From assembly GCF_000614545.1 (NCBI RefSeq), contig NZ_BAKW01000011.1:40050-104049 (forward strand): a stretch of DNA of 64,000 nt, given 5' to 3'. This document shows, piece by piece, positions 44,238 to 54,172 of the stretch (position 1 is its first letter; each line of letters opens with the position of its first letter). The notes under the pieces are model-generated. The model worked only from the letters and a program-made list of their open reading frames with translations, ran no database searches and was not told where the DNA came from. Position numbers and translations under genes: made by a program. This DNA is from Asaia platycodi JCM 25414 (lineage in GTDB: Bacteria; Pseudomonadota; Alphaproteobacteria; Acetobacterales; Acetobacteraceae).

Positions 44238-44519
44238 ATGTCTGACGAGAACACCAACGAGATCAACCCGGCCGCCCGTCGCATCGCCGTCGGCGCCCGT
44301 CGTCCGTTCTATCGCCGCCGCAAGTCCTGCCCGTTCTCCGGCCCCAACGCGCCGAAGATCGACTACAAGGACGTGCGTCTGCTGAGCCGCTTCCTCTCCG
44401 AGCGCGGCAAGATCGTTCCGAGCCGCATCACGGCGGTTTCGGCCAAGAAGCAGCGTGAGCTGGCGCAGGCGATCAAGCGCGCCCGCTTCCTTGCCCTGCT
44501 CCCCTACGTGATGAACTGA
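44238..44519 (+). CDS. rpsR: 30S ribosomal protein S18
   Basis: A 93-residue S18 with the conserved core [40 protein letters not shown] and [20 protein letters not shown]. It starts 5 bp after rpsF. The single Cys of the CPFSG motif is kept. Confidence 0.97.
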   Translation: MSDENTNEINPAARRIAVGARRPFYRRRKSCPFSGPNAPKIDYKDVRLLSRFLSERGKIVPSRITAVSAKKQRELAQAIKRARFLALLPYVMN

Positions 44520-44529
44520 GGAGACAGGC

Positions 44530-45108
44530 ATGTCACAGACTGAAGTCATCCTGTTGCAGCGCGTTGAGCATCTGGGCCAGATGGGCGAAATCGTCCGCGT
44601 CAAGCCCGGCTATGCGCGCAACTTCCTGCTGCCGCAGGGCAAGGCGCTCCGCGCCAACGCCCAGAACCGTCAGCGTTTTGAAACCGAGCGCGCGCAGCTT
44701 GAGGCTCAGAACCTCAAGCGTCGTGAAGAGGCCGAGCGTCTTGCTGAGCGTATGCATGGCCTGAGCGTCGTCATCATCCGTCAGGCTGGTGACAGCGGCA
44801 GCCTCTACGGCTCCGTTACCACGCGTGATATCGCGCTTGCCGTGACCGCATCCGGCCTCACGGTCGGCCGCAACCAGGTCGTTCTGGTTGAGCCGATCAA
44901 GATGCTGGGTCTGGTCGAAGCGCGCGTCGATCTTCACCCTGAAGTGTCGATCCCGGTAACTGTCAACGTCGCCCGTTCGGAAGAAGAAGCCGAGCGTCAG
45001 GCACGTGGCGAAGCCGTCGTCGCTGAAGAGGACGAATACGTTCTCGAAACCGAAGTCGAGGGTGACGAATCCGCGATCGAAGGTGAAGTTGAAGGCGCTG
45101 CTGTATAA
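44530..45108 (+). CDS. rplI: 50S ribosomal protein L9
   Basis: A 192-residue L9. N-domain [37 protein letters not shown], long central helix, then the C-domain ([20 protein letters not shown]). A Glu/Val-rich acidic tail of about 40 residues follows the family end, as in other acetic acid bacteria (inference). It starts 10 bp after rpsR with GAGGAGA upstream and is followed by a strong terminator. Confidence 0.97.
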
Positions 45109-45136
45109 TAGACACCGCGTTTGACGACTGAATACG

Positions 45137-45171
45137 AAACCCGGCGGCCTCAGGCAGCCGGGTTTTGTTTT
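45137..45171 (+). terminator. rplI terminator
   Basis: AACCCGGC / GCCGGGTT stem, 11-base loop, then TTGTTTTGT. Confidence 0.85.
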
Positions 45172-45245
45172 GTCTGCCTCTGTTGACGACCGCCCGTTTT
45201 GGACGTTCAAATACTTGAACTGTCTGAAAAAGATCGGGGTCTACC

Positions 45246-46447
45246 ATGGCATTTCTGCTTGATCAGGTATTGAAGCGATTCATCAAGGCGGGTGCTCTTG
45301 ATGTGATTCTGCCAGTGGCAGGAAGCGGCACTACGAAGGCAGGCTGCCGGGGCCGTCTGCTGCCATTCACGTCAAGACCGACAAAGCACTCAAGGCGCTT
45401 CTGCTCAACTCGGGACTCGCCTTCGGCGAGGGCTGGATGGATGGCGAGATCGTAGCTGTCGGTTGCGCGCTCGAGGATGTTCTGGGTGTGCTGATGCTCA
45501 ACATCCATGACAGTCATCATTTCCTGAACAGGCTGGAAGAAAAAGCGCGTTTTATCACCCGGTTTTTTAGGCAGTGGAACAATCAGCGTCGGTCCCGCAG
45601 CAATGTGGCCCACCACTATGATCTGAACGGCGCGCTCTACGATCTTTTCCTCGACGAAGACCGCCAATATTCCTGCGCCTACTTTACGTCAGAAGATATG
45701 ACACTCGAAGAGGCGCAACGCGCCAAGAAGCGCCATATCGCGGCTAAGCTGTGCCTCAACCGGCCAGGGCTTGAAGTGCTCGATATCGGCTGCGGCTGGG
45801 GGGGGATGGCGCTTACTCTGGCGAAGGATTACGGGGCGAGGGTGACCGGCATCACCCTGTCGCGAGAGCAATTGCACGTGGCGCAGCAGCGTGCAAGCGA
45901 GGCGGGTCTCGAAGGTCAGGTGCAGTTCCTGCTCATGGATTATCGCAAGCTCACCCGCAAATTCGACCGTATCGTCTCCGTCGGTATGTTCGAACATGTT
46001 GGGATCGGTCAGTACGACATCTATTTTCGCACATTACGTAAAGCGCTCAACGCCGATGGTATCGCGTTGATCCACTCGATCGGCCGCATGGACTGCCCCG
46101 GTTCGACCAATCCCTGGATCGATAAATACATCTTCCCCGGTGGCTACTCGCCTGCGCTGAGTGAGGTGCTTCCGTCGATAGAACGCGCAGGGTTATGGAT
46201 GACAGATTGCGAGATCCTGAGGCTGCATTACGCCAGGACGATCAAGATCTGGCGTGAGCGTTTTGCCGCCAATCGGAAGAAGATCGAGGCGCTTTATGAT
46301 GAGCGTTTCTGTCGCATGTTCGAATTCTATCTGACAGGGGCGGAACTCTCCTTCCGCCTGCAGGGGCACATGAATTTCCAGATCCAGCTCTCGCCCGATC
46401 TGAATGCTGTGCCACTCACGCGAGACTATCAGTATCGCGGCGAGTAA
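45246..46447 (+). CDS. cfa: cyclopropane-fatty-acyl-phospholipid synthase family, apparent frameshift
   Basis: About 400 residues. It transfers a methylene from S-adenosylmethionine to unsaturated phospholipid acyl chains at the inner membrane. The N-terminal part MAFLLDQVLKRFIKAGALDV is followed, after a missing base at about 45312-45315, by RHYEGRLPGPSAAIHVKTDK and the lipid-binding domain. The catalytic part has VAHHYDLNGALYDLFLDEDR, YSCAYF, SAM motif VLDIGCGWGGMALTLA, VGMFEHVG and the end LPSIERAGLW, LHYARTIKIWRERF. All usual catalytic segments are present. It is monocistronic between the rplI terminator and the TonB receptor. Confidence 0.92.
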
Positions 46448-46553
46448 GGCCTCGGGGTTGGAAACGTGAATATGGCGTCAGTCGGGAGGGAGAAGGGTGG
46501 CTAAAACCGTCCAGCTCGGGTGAGCAGTAACGATAAGTAACAGTTCAAGCTCT

Positions 46554-46569
46554 CGGAATCGTGATTCCG
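46554..46569. promoter_or_regulatory. inverted repeat upstream of the TonB receptor
   Basis: CGGAATC-GT-GATTCCG, perfect 7-bp arms, 37 bp before the start codon. Candidate operator; no regulator is known. Confidence 0.4.
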
Positions 46570-46606
46570 TGTTTCGCCGTGTCACGATCTGTGTCGCAAT
46601 TAGCGA

Positions 46607-48876
46607 ATGAGACCTATTCGCAATAGAAAAGTACTGAGAGCGGTTCGGCCCTCTCGCTCCGTCCTTGTTGCCTCTTGCGTGACCACGCTCGGCTTCGCAG
46701 GCTCTCCCGACGCTCTGGCTCAGAGAGGGGGGACGGAGACGGGCGGTATCGTTGCCCGGAGCAGTCCTTCTGTAGACTCGAAAACGGTAATAGCCGCAAC
46801 GTCCCGGGGAAAGGGAACGCTCCAGCCGGCCGGCACGAGCCGACGCAAGGCGGGCAAGGAACTGATCACCGTGCGCGGTGAACGCGGATCCTACGCGGCT
46901 ACCGATAGCAGTATGGGCGATAAAAGGGCCATGCCCTTTCTGGAGCAGACGCAGACCACCAATGTCGTCACGCATCAAACCCTGGTGGATTTCGCGCCTC
47001 AGACCATGGAAGACATGGCGAAATACGTTCCCGGCATGGTCGTCGGTAATAATTTCGGCGGAACGCAGGACTCTCTGATCAAGCGTGGCTTTGGCTCGAA
47101 CGATGATGGGTCGATCCTGCGCGATGGCGTGAGAATGCCGGTCGGCCGCAATTATCAGGGCGATACGACAGAGCGCGTGGAGGTGCTCAAGGGGCCAGCC
47201 TCGCTTTTCTATGGCATGCAGGAGCCGGGTGGTGTGATCAATGTCATCACCAAAGCCCCCGACTTTCATCGGCTGGGCGCCAATTTCGGCACGCAGTGGA
47301 GTTCGTTAAGGGGCGGCAATGGCCATCTGGATTTCACAGGCCCGCTTGGTCGGGATTTCGCCTTTCGTCTGATCGGTGGTTTCCGCAATGAGAATTACTG
47401 GCGTAATTTCGGCGCTAACAAGCAGGTCCTCGTCGCGCCGACGCTCAACTGGCGTCATGATCGCTGGGACGGGGCGCTGTCTTACGAGTTCGCCGATTAT
47501 CACAATGTACTGGATCGTGGCGCCGTGTTTGTTGGCAATAACCCAGTCTCCGGTCCGCAGAAGCGCCTGGACGAAGCCTGGACGGCCTCTTTCGGCGCCC
47601 GTCATCTCATTGCCTCGCATCTTGGCTACCGGCTGGGAGCGCATGACCGGTTGAGGCTGTCGGGCGGCTATAACAGGGATGATTATCACGATCGACAGGC
47701 TGATCCCTCCAGCTACAATCCGCGCACCGGGATCCTGATGCGACGCTATCGCTCCAATAGCGGGACGCTACGCGCCAATGGCAGCGCGGCACTGGACTAT
47801 ATTGGCACCCACGAACTTTGGCGCATGAAGCATGAAATCACCGCCGGGGCCGATTATGAGAACCGCAACCAGGATCAGGGCGCCTTCTATCAATCGGCCA
47901 ATCAGGGCGGCTTCAACCCGTCCAGGCCTGTCTATGGCGGCCTCGCCCCGACAGGCCGACTCAACCCGGCAAGCAGCAATCTGCAGCAGAATATCAACAG
48001 CGCCTCGGGGTATCTGAAGGATAATATCCATCTCACGAAGAGCCTGATAGCGAGCGGAGGCGTGCGTTATCAGTGGTTTGCTTTGCGCTATGGCAGCGGT
48101 ATTCCCTTTGTAGAGACGGCGAATGCCTCCTGCACTAAGCCCTTGCCCTTTGCCGCGCTCGTCTGGCAGCCATTCAGGAGCGTTTCTCTTTACGGCGATT
48201 ATTCACAGTCTTTCGGTGCCAACCTTCTCTCTGCCGGTACGGTTCTTCAGGGCGGATACAAGCGACAACCGGGCGCGAGTTCGAACTGGGTGCCCGCTAC
48301 GAAAATCACGGACTTACAGCAGATGTGGCGCTCTATCATATCCGCAAGAAGAATGTGCTTCAGACGGCAGGGCTGGACACCAACGGCAACATGATACAGC
48401 GGCTGACGGGGCTTGCTGGATCGAAAGGGTTCGAAGCGAGTCTTACTGGCGCTCTGACCCGCCATTGGAATGCAATCCTGTCCTATGCCTGGACAGATGC
48501 CCGGACCTTGCGGGACGCGCCCGAGACAGAAGGATATCAATTGATCGGTGTTCCCAAGAACAGCGGCAGTATTTTCCTGACCTGGAACGGTGCCTTGCCG
48601 TGGTACAAAATCGCGATGCGGGCTGGCGGCGGTGTGCAGCTTGTCGGCACGCGTGCGGCGACGCTCGACAACAGTTTTCAGGTTCCGGGCTACGGCACGG
48701 TTGATGCCTTTGCGTCATGGACAGTACCGAAACTGTTTTCACGCCAGGTCAGTTTGCAACTCAACGCCGTCAATCTGCTGAATCAGGGCTATATCATCAC
48801 CCCGACAGGGTCGGCTTTTCGCAATAGCTGGGGGCAGGGTCGTAGCTTCGCTGTCGCGACAAGCATTGCGTTCTAG
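46607..48876 (+). CDS. TonB-dependent siderophore receptor, apparent frameshift
   Basis: About 756 residues. Outer-membrane receptor importing ferric siderophores. A signal peptide (VLVASCVTTLGFAGSPDALA), a short linker, then the plug domain: ELITVRGERGSYAATDSSMG, MEDMAKYVPGMVV, IKRGFGSNDDGSILRDGVRM and VEVLKGPASLFYGMQEPGGV (the siderophore-receptor plug signature). The barrel ends with a terminal Phe (VATSIAF), as required for BAM recognition. One base is missing at about 48268-48272 (KRQP then GREFELGARYENHG). It has no siderophore or ABC-transport neighbours. Confidence 0.9.
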
Positions 48877-49174
48877 GTTTTTTTTTGGAGAGCGAATGGT
48901 GCGGAGTGAGGGCGCTGGTCGCGCTGATTTCGGCCAATTCGTCATGGGGCGCTGATATGCGCGTGGCCGCTTGGGGGGGGTATCAAAAAGGGCGCTACCG
49001 GGCAGAATGCCCGTCAGTGCCGACAGCCTGATGCAGCGAGGTAGAGGAGGCATTCCTCCTTTGCTGGCTGCTCTCAGGCTTGGAGCGTGCTGAAAGCGCG
49101 TTGCGGCTCCATCCGGATGCCAGGCCGCGCTTTCGACAGTTCCTCGTCGTCTCCCCTCCGAGGAGGGGGGCGGC
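48877..49174. other. intergenic region between the TonB receptor and cspA
   Basis: 298 bp with a T9 run right after the receptor stop and CCCCTCC/GGAGGGG near 49153-49168. No gene or RNA was recognised. Confidence 0.4.
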
Positions 49175-49381
49175 TCAGCTCAGCTTGAGCGAAACAGCCG
49201 ACGTCTTGCCGTTACGGCCGACTTCGGTGTCGTAAGAGAGCGCCTGGCCGTCTGCGAGGGTGGAAAGATTGGCCTTCTCAACTGCCGAGATGTGCACGAA
49301 CACGTCATCGCCACCGGCATCCGGCTTGATGAAGCCGAAGCCCTTGGTTGAGTTGAACCACTTGACGGTGCCTGTTGCCAT
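49175..49381 (-). CDS. cold-shock protein, CspA family
   Basis: A 68-residue single-stranded nucleic-acid-binding OB fold. MATGTVKWFNSTKGFGFIKP has both RNP motifs (KGFGFI and DVFVHIS), and the rest matches (ADGQALSYDTEVGRNGKTSA). AAGGAG lies 8 bp before ATG 49381. Its promoter and probably long leader must lie in the 165 bp up to rsmA. Whether it is cold-induced cannot be read from the sequence. Confidence 0.95.
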   Translation of the reverse strand: MATGTVKWFNSTKGFGFIKPDAGGDDVFVHISAVEKANLSTLADGQALSYDTEVGRNGKTSAVSLKLS

Positions 49382-49546
49382 AACAAGGCTCCTTGATAGT
49401 ACGACGGGCACGCAGAAAAATTTTGCGTGCAGACATGCTCCTGCGAAACGAATCGAAATGCCACATGCATTCGACCTTTCGGGCAAGTGCACCCGTCTTG
49501 GTCCTGTATGGGCGCTTGCGGCAGGTAGTGCAAGCGCCTCTCGCTA

Positions 49547-50362
49547 TCAGTTTCCCGTGCAGACCAGTTTTGCCAGCGTCGCGAATTCGTCGATCGAAAG
49601 CGTTTCTGCCCGGCGGGTCGCGAGAATACCCGCTTTTTCGAGCAGGGCCTCACCCCCTATCGGCCTGAGAGAGGCGCGCAGCATCTTGCGTCTCTGGCCG
49701 AAAGCCAGATGGGTGACATGCTCCATTGCCTTGAACAGCGCGGCTGAGGGTTGCTCCGCCTTGGGTACAAGATCGACCACGGCCGACTCGACTTTGGGGG
49801 GCGGTGAAAAAGCTCCCGCAGGGACCTTCATGACCACATTGCAGGTTGCGCACCACTGGGCGATCACGCCGAGCCGACCATATGCCGATGTGTCGGGAGC
49901 GGCGCAGATGCGGTCGGCCACTTCAAGCTGGAACATCAGCGTCATGCGTTCCCAGAGCGCAGCCTGACGCAACCAGCCGATCAGAAGGGGGGTGCCGACA
50001 TTATAGGGCAGGTTGGCCACGATCTTGCGCGGCGCAGGGCAGAGTGTCGCCGTATCGAGGCTGGTGGCATCCGCCTTGACCAGAACCAGCCTGCCATCGG
50101 CATGAGCAACAAGCTCATCGAGCAGAGGCCAGGCGCGCTGGTCGATTTCTACCGCATGTACGCATCTGCTGGTGTCGAGCAGGGCTCTTGTCAGCCCGCC
50201 TGGCCCGGGGCCGATCTCGACCACATGACGCCCAGCCATGTCGCCCGCGAGGGAAGCGATCCGGGCAACGATGCCCGGATCGAGAAGAAAATGCTGACCG
50301 AATGATTTCTTAGCGTCGAGGCCATGGATACGTATGGCGTCGCGCAGGCTGGGAAGGGTCAT
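49547..50362 (-). CDS. rsmA: 16S rRNA dimethyladenosine transferase RsmA (KsgA)
   Basis: A 271-residue SAM-dependent enzyme that dimethylates two adjacent adenosines in the 3' loop of 16S rRNA. KKSFGQHFLLDPGIVARIAS, SAM motif VVEIGPGPGGLTRALL, VEIDQRAWPLL, catalytic NLPYNVGTPLL and FSPPPKVESAVV. Its ATG overlaps the surA stop (ATGA), so translation is coupled; in many proteobacteria pdxA lies between the two, and here it does not. Confidence 0.96.
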   Translation of the reverse strand: MTLPSLRDAIRIHGLDAKKSFGQHFLLDPGIVARIASLAGDMAGRHVVEIGPGPGGLTRALLDTSRCVHAVEIDQRAWPLLDELVAHADGRLVLVKADATSLDTATLCPAPRKIVANLPYNVGTPLLIGWLRQAALWERMTLMFQLEVADRICAAPDTSAYGRLGVIAQWCATCNVVMKVPAGAFSPPPKVESAVVDLVPKAEQPSAALFKAMEHVTHLAFGQRRKMLRASLRPIGGEALLEKAGILATRRAETLSIDEFATLAKLVCTGN

Positions 50363-51849
50363 CCCTGACCTGACGCAGGTTTGCCATGCGGCTTTTTGGC
50401 GGGGGCCTCGTCGTCGCCTGGCGCGTCGTCAGGCGATTTGGCGGTTGCGGCCTTGTCGTCCTTGCGCATCTCAATCACCGAACGACGCTCGAGGTCGCGT
50501 TCGAGCTGGCGTGACGCCTGTTCGACGCGCTCATTCATGAGGCTATCGGCGATTTCGCTCGGGCTCTGCTGGGCGATGTTCTTCTGCCCGCGAGAGCAGA
50601 TCGTTAGCAGGGCGATACCATCGGTGGAAACGAGCGGGTGGCTCGACTGGCCGATGGGCATGTCGGACAGAACCTGACGCATCTGCGGATTGAGCCGTTC
50701 CAGCACGAGCTGACCGCCCGGATCGGAGGGATGCTTTTCCCCTAGAGAATGGTTGAGCGCTTCCATCGCGTCACATCCATGGACAGATTGCGCGGCAGAA
50801 GACGCCTTTTGAAGCGTCATCTTCTGCTGGTCCGTCGGATTCTGCGGGTTCAGGGGCGACGAGAACGGGAAGAAAGCCTGACGCACGGTCACCATGGTCA
50901 CGTTCTGATGACCGATAGTGCGCTTGCCATTGACCGTGACGATCACATAGCCGCCCGCCACCTTGACCGGGTTGGAAATGGCACCGATCGGCATCTGGCG
51001 CACGATTTCCACCACAGGCGGATCAAGGCTGTCTTCCTGCACCCAGCCCATCGTACCGCCATCGAGTGCGGTCTGTGCCTGGGAGAACTGTGCCGCCACG
51101 ATTGGGAAGGGAGCACCATTGCGCAGCTGGGTAATGATCGTCTTGGTGAATTCGAGTTCCGTTTCCGAGTGGCGCGGATCGGCCACAGGAATGAAAATCT
51201 CGCTCACATTATACTGCGCGCGGCCCTCTTCGGCGCGAAGGGCTTCTTCGCGCTGGGCGATCTCGCGCGCCGTGATGCGGCCACGCCCTGAAATTTCCTC
51301 ACGCAACACCTGCATCCAGCCGATCTGGACACGAATCTGGTCGATCAGCGTGGTGAGCGACACCCCGTCCTGAGCCAGTCGATCGCGCAGGGCATTCTTG
51401 GGCATGCCGTTGCGGGATTCGATATTGTTGATGGCCTGGGCGATCTGCTGCGGCTCGACATTGATGTGACGCTTGAGAATTTCCTGGGTCTTGATGCGCT
51501 CGTCGGTCAGCTGGCGGATGATCTGCGGGCGCAGACGCTGCATCAGATCGGGGCTGATATTGAGCCCTGTCGACAGAGCGAAAAGCTTGCCACGGTTATC
51601 GACATCGCGCTCGGTCAGAACCTGCCCATTGATCGTGCCGAGAATGGCATCTTCGGGCGGAGTGACCGGCTCGACCACCGAGCCATGCCCCGGGTGTGCA
51701 CGCTGGGTCTGCCCGTGATGCGTCGGAGCCGCCTGCGCGCCAAGCACGGGAAAGGCGAGCAGCGCCGTAAAGCCGAGAAGCGTCGTACGCATCGACCGGG
51801 AAAAACCGGAGTGCGGGGCAGCCCGAAGGATGGGGGCAGAAAAGCTCAT
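50359..51849 (-). CDS. surA: SurA-like periplasmic peptidyl-prolyl isomerase
   Basis: Chaperone for outer-membrane proteins such as LptD. Signal peptide MRTTLLGFTALLAFPVLGAQ (from ATG 51792). After a His/Pro-rich linker comes the SurA N-domain (LGTINGQVLTERDVDNRGKL, LRPQIIRQLTDERIKTQEIL), then parvulin domains (VSEIFIPVADPRH, GGTMGWVQEDSLDP, MPIGAISNPVKVAGGYVIV) and a Lys/Asp-rich tail. Starts at 51867, 51849 and 51792 are possible; 51849 is listed, while 51792 gives the cleanest signal peptide. It overlaps or abuts lptD on one side and rsmA on the other. Confidence 0.9.
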   Translation of the reverse strand: MSFSAPILRAAPHSGFSRSMRTTLLGFTALLAFPVLGAQAAPTHHGQTQRAHPGHGSVVEPVTPPEDAILGTINGQVLTERDVDNRGKLFALSTGLNISPDLMQRLRPQIIRQLTDERIKTQEILKRHINVEPQQIAQAINNIESRNGMPKNALRDRLAQDGVSLTTLIDQIRVQIGWMQVLREEISGRGRITAREIAQREEALRAEEGRAQYNVSEIFIPVADPRHSETELEFTKTIITQLRNGAPFPIVAAQFSQAQTALDGGTMGWVQEDSLDPPVVEIVRQMPIGAISNPVKVAGGYVIVTVNGKRTIGHQNVTMVTVRQAFFPFSSPLNPQNPTDQQKMTLQKASSAAQSVHGCDAMEALNHSLGEKHPSDPGGQLVLERLNPQMRQVLSDMPIGQSSHPLVSTDGIALLTICSRGQKNIAQQSPSEIADSLMNERVEQASRQLERDLERRSVIEMRKDDKAATAKSPDDAPGDDEAPAKKPHGKPASGQG

Positions 51850-51859
51850 TGCGCGTCCG

Positions 51860-54172
51860 TCAGCCATTGATTCCGAAGGTACCGATCGTCTTGAAGGTGA
51901 GATTGAACAGCACGGTCGTGTTGCGCTGCTGGCCACCGATCGAGGTATATTGCTTGATCGCAAGGATGTCCAAGCCGAAGCAGTCGTTCGAATAGCCGAT
52001 ATCGCCGCCAAGGCTGACGAACTCTTTGCGCGAGAGCGACCGGCGTCCATAGACCGAGGCGTGGTATTGCTTCCACGCGGTCGATACGCCAGCCGTCACT
52101 TCGTTGGTCTTCGTATAATAGACCTGCGTGGGGCCATTCAGACGGTAATTCGTCGCGTAGAAATAATATGGCGTGACCGGCTCGTAGATATAGCCCGCAT
52201 TCACATGGAATACTGGTACGCCGACGCTGACGAGCCCTTCACCGTAATCGAAACTCTTGCGCCACGGATCGTAGCGCCCGCGCGCTGTCAGGTCGAGATA
52301 CTGGTTGGGGCTGACACGAACACGGGCCACAGGCGAAGAGAGATGGTGGTCCAGGCCCGAATAGGCCATGCGGTTATGGGTAATATGCTGCTGAATGCTT
52401 TCACCCACCAGAAAATCGACCACATGACCGCGCCACGTCCAGTTGCCATGCACGCCTACATTGCCGCGTAACCCGCCATCAAGGCGATCCGTGCCGGTAT
52501 AGCGGTTGAGCGAGAACAGCGTGCTATCGGTAAACTCGTATTGCAGGCTGTCTTCGTTCGGGATCATGCGGGTTGCACTGTTGCCCATATTGGGAGCTGC
52601 GATCGCCTGAACGATGGGCTCCAGAATCTGGGAGCCATGCCCGTGGGCGAAGCGACGCATGAACGGCCAGTTCATTTTCAGAGCAACTGTCGGCAGAACC
52701 CAGCCGGTCGTATGCGTGCCTGTCGAGGTATAATAGAGCGGCTGCTCGGTGAGGTGGCTTGCCTGATAGACCGTGGCGTCCACCCGAGCCGTCAGAAGCC
52801 AGATCTGCCCAAGAACGTTATGGAACGGGCGGTTCCAGTTCATCTGGATCTGCCCGCGCTGGTCACGCGTGCCTTCAGGACGATAGACGTTGAAGTCGTT
52901 CGTGTTCAGCGAGAACGTCCCGCCCAGTGGATCGGTCTGCGCCTGAAAGGCGTAATTCAGACGCGGCAGGACGAAGGGCAGATTCGTGTTGCGGATGACG
53001 CCCTGGTTCAGGCCCTGATAGAACTGCCCATCCAGTCGGGTGTATGACCCGACCCCGAATCCGTCGATATAGGCTGTCGATTGCAGTGTTTCGTTGCCGT
53101 AGCCGGTAATGCGGTAGTCACGCATGTAGTTGGCCGACGATGCCAGATTGACGTTGGCGCCAGCCCGCCAGTGATCGTCGAGATCGAACACGGCACTGCC
53201 GCGTACATAACCCTGAATGCCGTTGTCGTTAGTGCCGTCCACCGTGTTGCCAAAGGTGTTGACGTAGCTTCCTTCCTTGCGCGTGCTGTAGGCAACACCG
53301 CCGGTAAAGTTGATCTTGCCGAAATTGAGCTGGTTTCGATACTGGCCGCTTACCTGTGGCCCCGTGCGGGTAGAAACCAGCCCCTGAACGGTCAGATCCT
53401 GCTGGTCGTCGATCGCCCAGAAATAGGGGATGGTGAAATAGGTGCCCAGATAGCGATCATGCGGGTTGATGCCCGGCATGAGAAAGCCGCTCTGTCTTTT
53501 AACACTCGGGTCTGTCATCGAGAAAATCGGCAGGTAAACGATGGGAACGCCCAGCATATCCAGATAGGCATGGCTGAAATTGATGCGCTTGTGCTCGGTG
53601 TCCTGCGTCGCGTTATAGGCGCGCAATTGCCAGAAAGGCGCGCGCGACGGGTCCTTGGCGCAAATTTCGCAGGCCGTATAAACGGCCTTGCCCATGTCGT
53701 TGATCTTGCCATTGGTGCGGCGCATGCCATTGGCCGCCATCTTGGCATTGTCTTCCATGCGCAGGAAAATCGCCCGCGCAACACCATCATGCATGCCGTT
53801 GCTCAGCTCGACATAGCTGGCATAGCTGGTACTGCCGTCAGGCTCGACCATGGCTACATGGCCGGTGGCCGTCATGACGCCGGTATTGCGATCATAGACG
53901 ATCTTGTCAGCGCGCATGGCATGTTCGCCCTGCCAGACCTGCACATTGCCCGTCCAGGTCGCCACGCCCGAGCGGGTGTAGCTCTCCTGATCGGCCAAGT
54001 AAGTAACCGGGTCGGATTGAGCAGAGGGTTTGCCTACGGCAACTTTCGGGCCGGTCTGGCGCTGCATCGTTGCATCGGCTTCGGGTATGAGGCCGAATGT
54101 CGCGGTACCAGCCAGCATGGACGCAGCCAGCCAGGACTTGCGCCTTCTATGCGCAACGCGCCGTTTCGACAT
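51860..54172 (-). CDS. lptD: LPS-assembly protein LptD
   Basis: A 770-residue outer-membrane beta barrel that inserts lipopolysaccharide. Basic N-terminus and hydrophobic KSWLAASMLAGTATFGLIP signal; OstA/LptA-like periplasmic domain (residues about 50-190: VQVWQGEHAMRADKIVYDRN, GVMTATGHVAMVEPDG, FLRMEDNAKMAANGMRR); then the barrel with the family marker LPIFSMTDPSVKRQSGFLMP and repeated NYRLNGPTQVYYT-like strands. GGAGG precedes ATG 54172. It overlaps the end of lptG by 26 bp. The only obvious cysteines are CEIC and one near the C-terminus. Confidence 0.95.
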   Translation of the reverse strand: MSKRRVAHRRRKSWLAASMLAGTATFGLIPEADATMQRQTGPKVAVGKPSAQSDPVTYLADQESYTRSGVATWTGNVQVWQGEHAMRADKIVYDRNTGVMTATGHVAMVEPDGSTSYASYVELSNGMHDGVARAIFLRMEDNAKMAANGMRRTNGKINDMGKAVYTACEICAKDPSRAPFWQLRAYNATQDTEHKRINFSHAYLDMLGVPIVYLPIFSMTDPSVKRQSGFLMPGINPHDRYLGTYFTIPYFWAIDDQQDLTVQGLVSTRTGPQVSGQYRNQLNFGKINFTGGVAYSTRKEGSYVNTFGNTVDGTNDNGIQGYVRGSAVFDLDDHWRAGANVNLASSANYMRDYRITGYGNETLQSTAYIDGFGVGSYTRLDGQFYQGLNQGVIRNTNLPFVLPRLNYAFQAQTDPLGGTFSLNTNDFNVYRPEGTRDQRGQIQMNWNRPFHNVLGQIWLLTARVDATVYQASHLTEQPLYYTSTGTHTTGWVLPTVALKMNWPFMRRFAHGHGSQILEPIVQAIAAPNMGNSATRMIPNEDSLQYEFTDSTLFSLNRYTGTDRLDGGLRGNVGVHGNWTWRGHVVDFLVGESIQQHITHNRMAYSGLDHHLSSPVARVRVSPNQYLDLTARGRYDPWRKSFDYGEGLVSVGVPVFHVNAGYIYEPVTPYYFYATNYRLNGPTQVYYTKTNEVTAGVSTAWKQYHASVYGRRSLSRKEFVSLGGDIGYSNDCFGLDILAIKQYTSIGGQQRNTTVLFNLTFKTIGTFGING

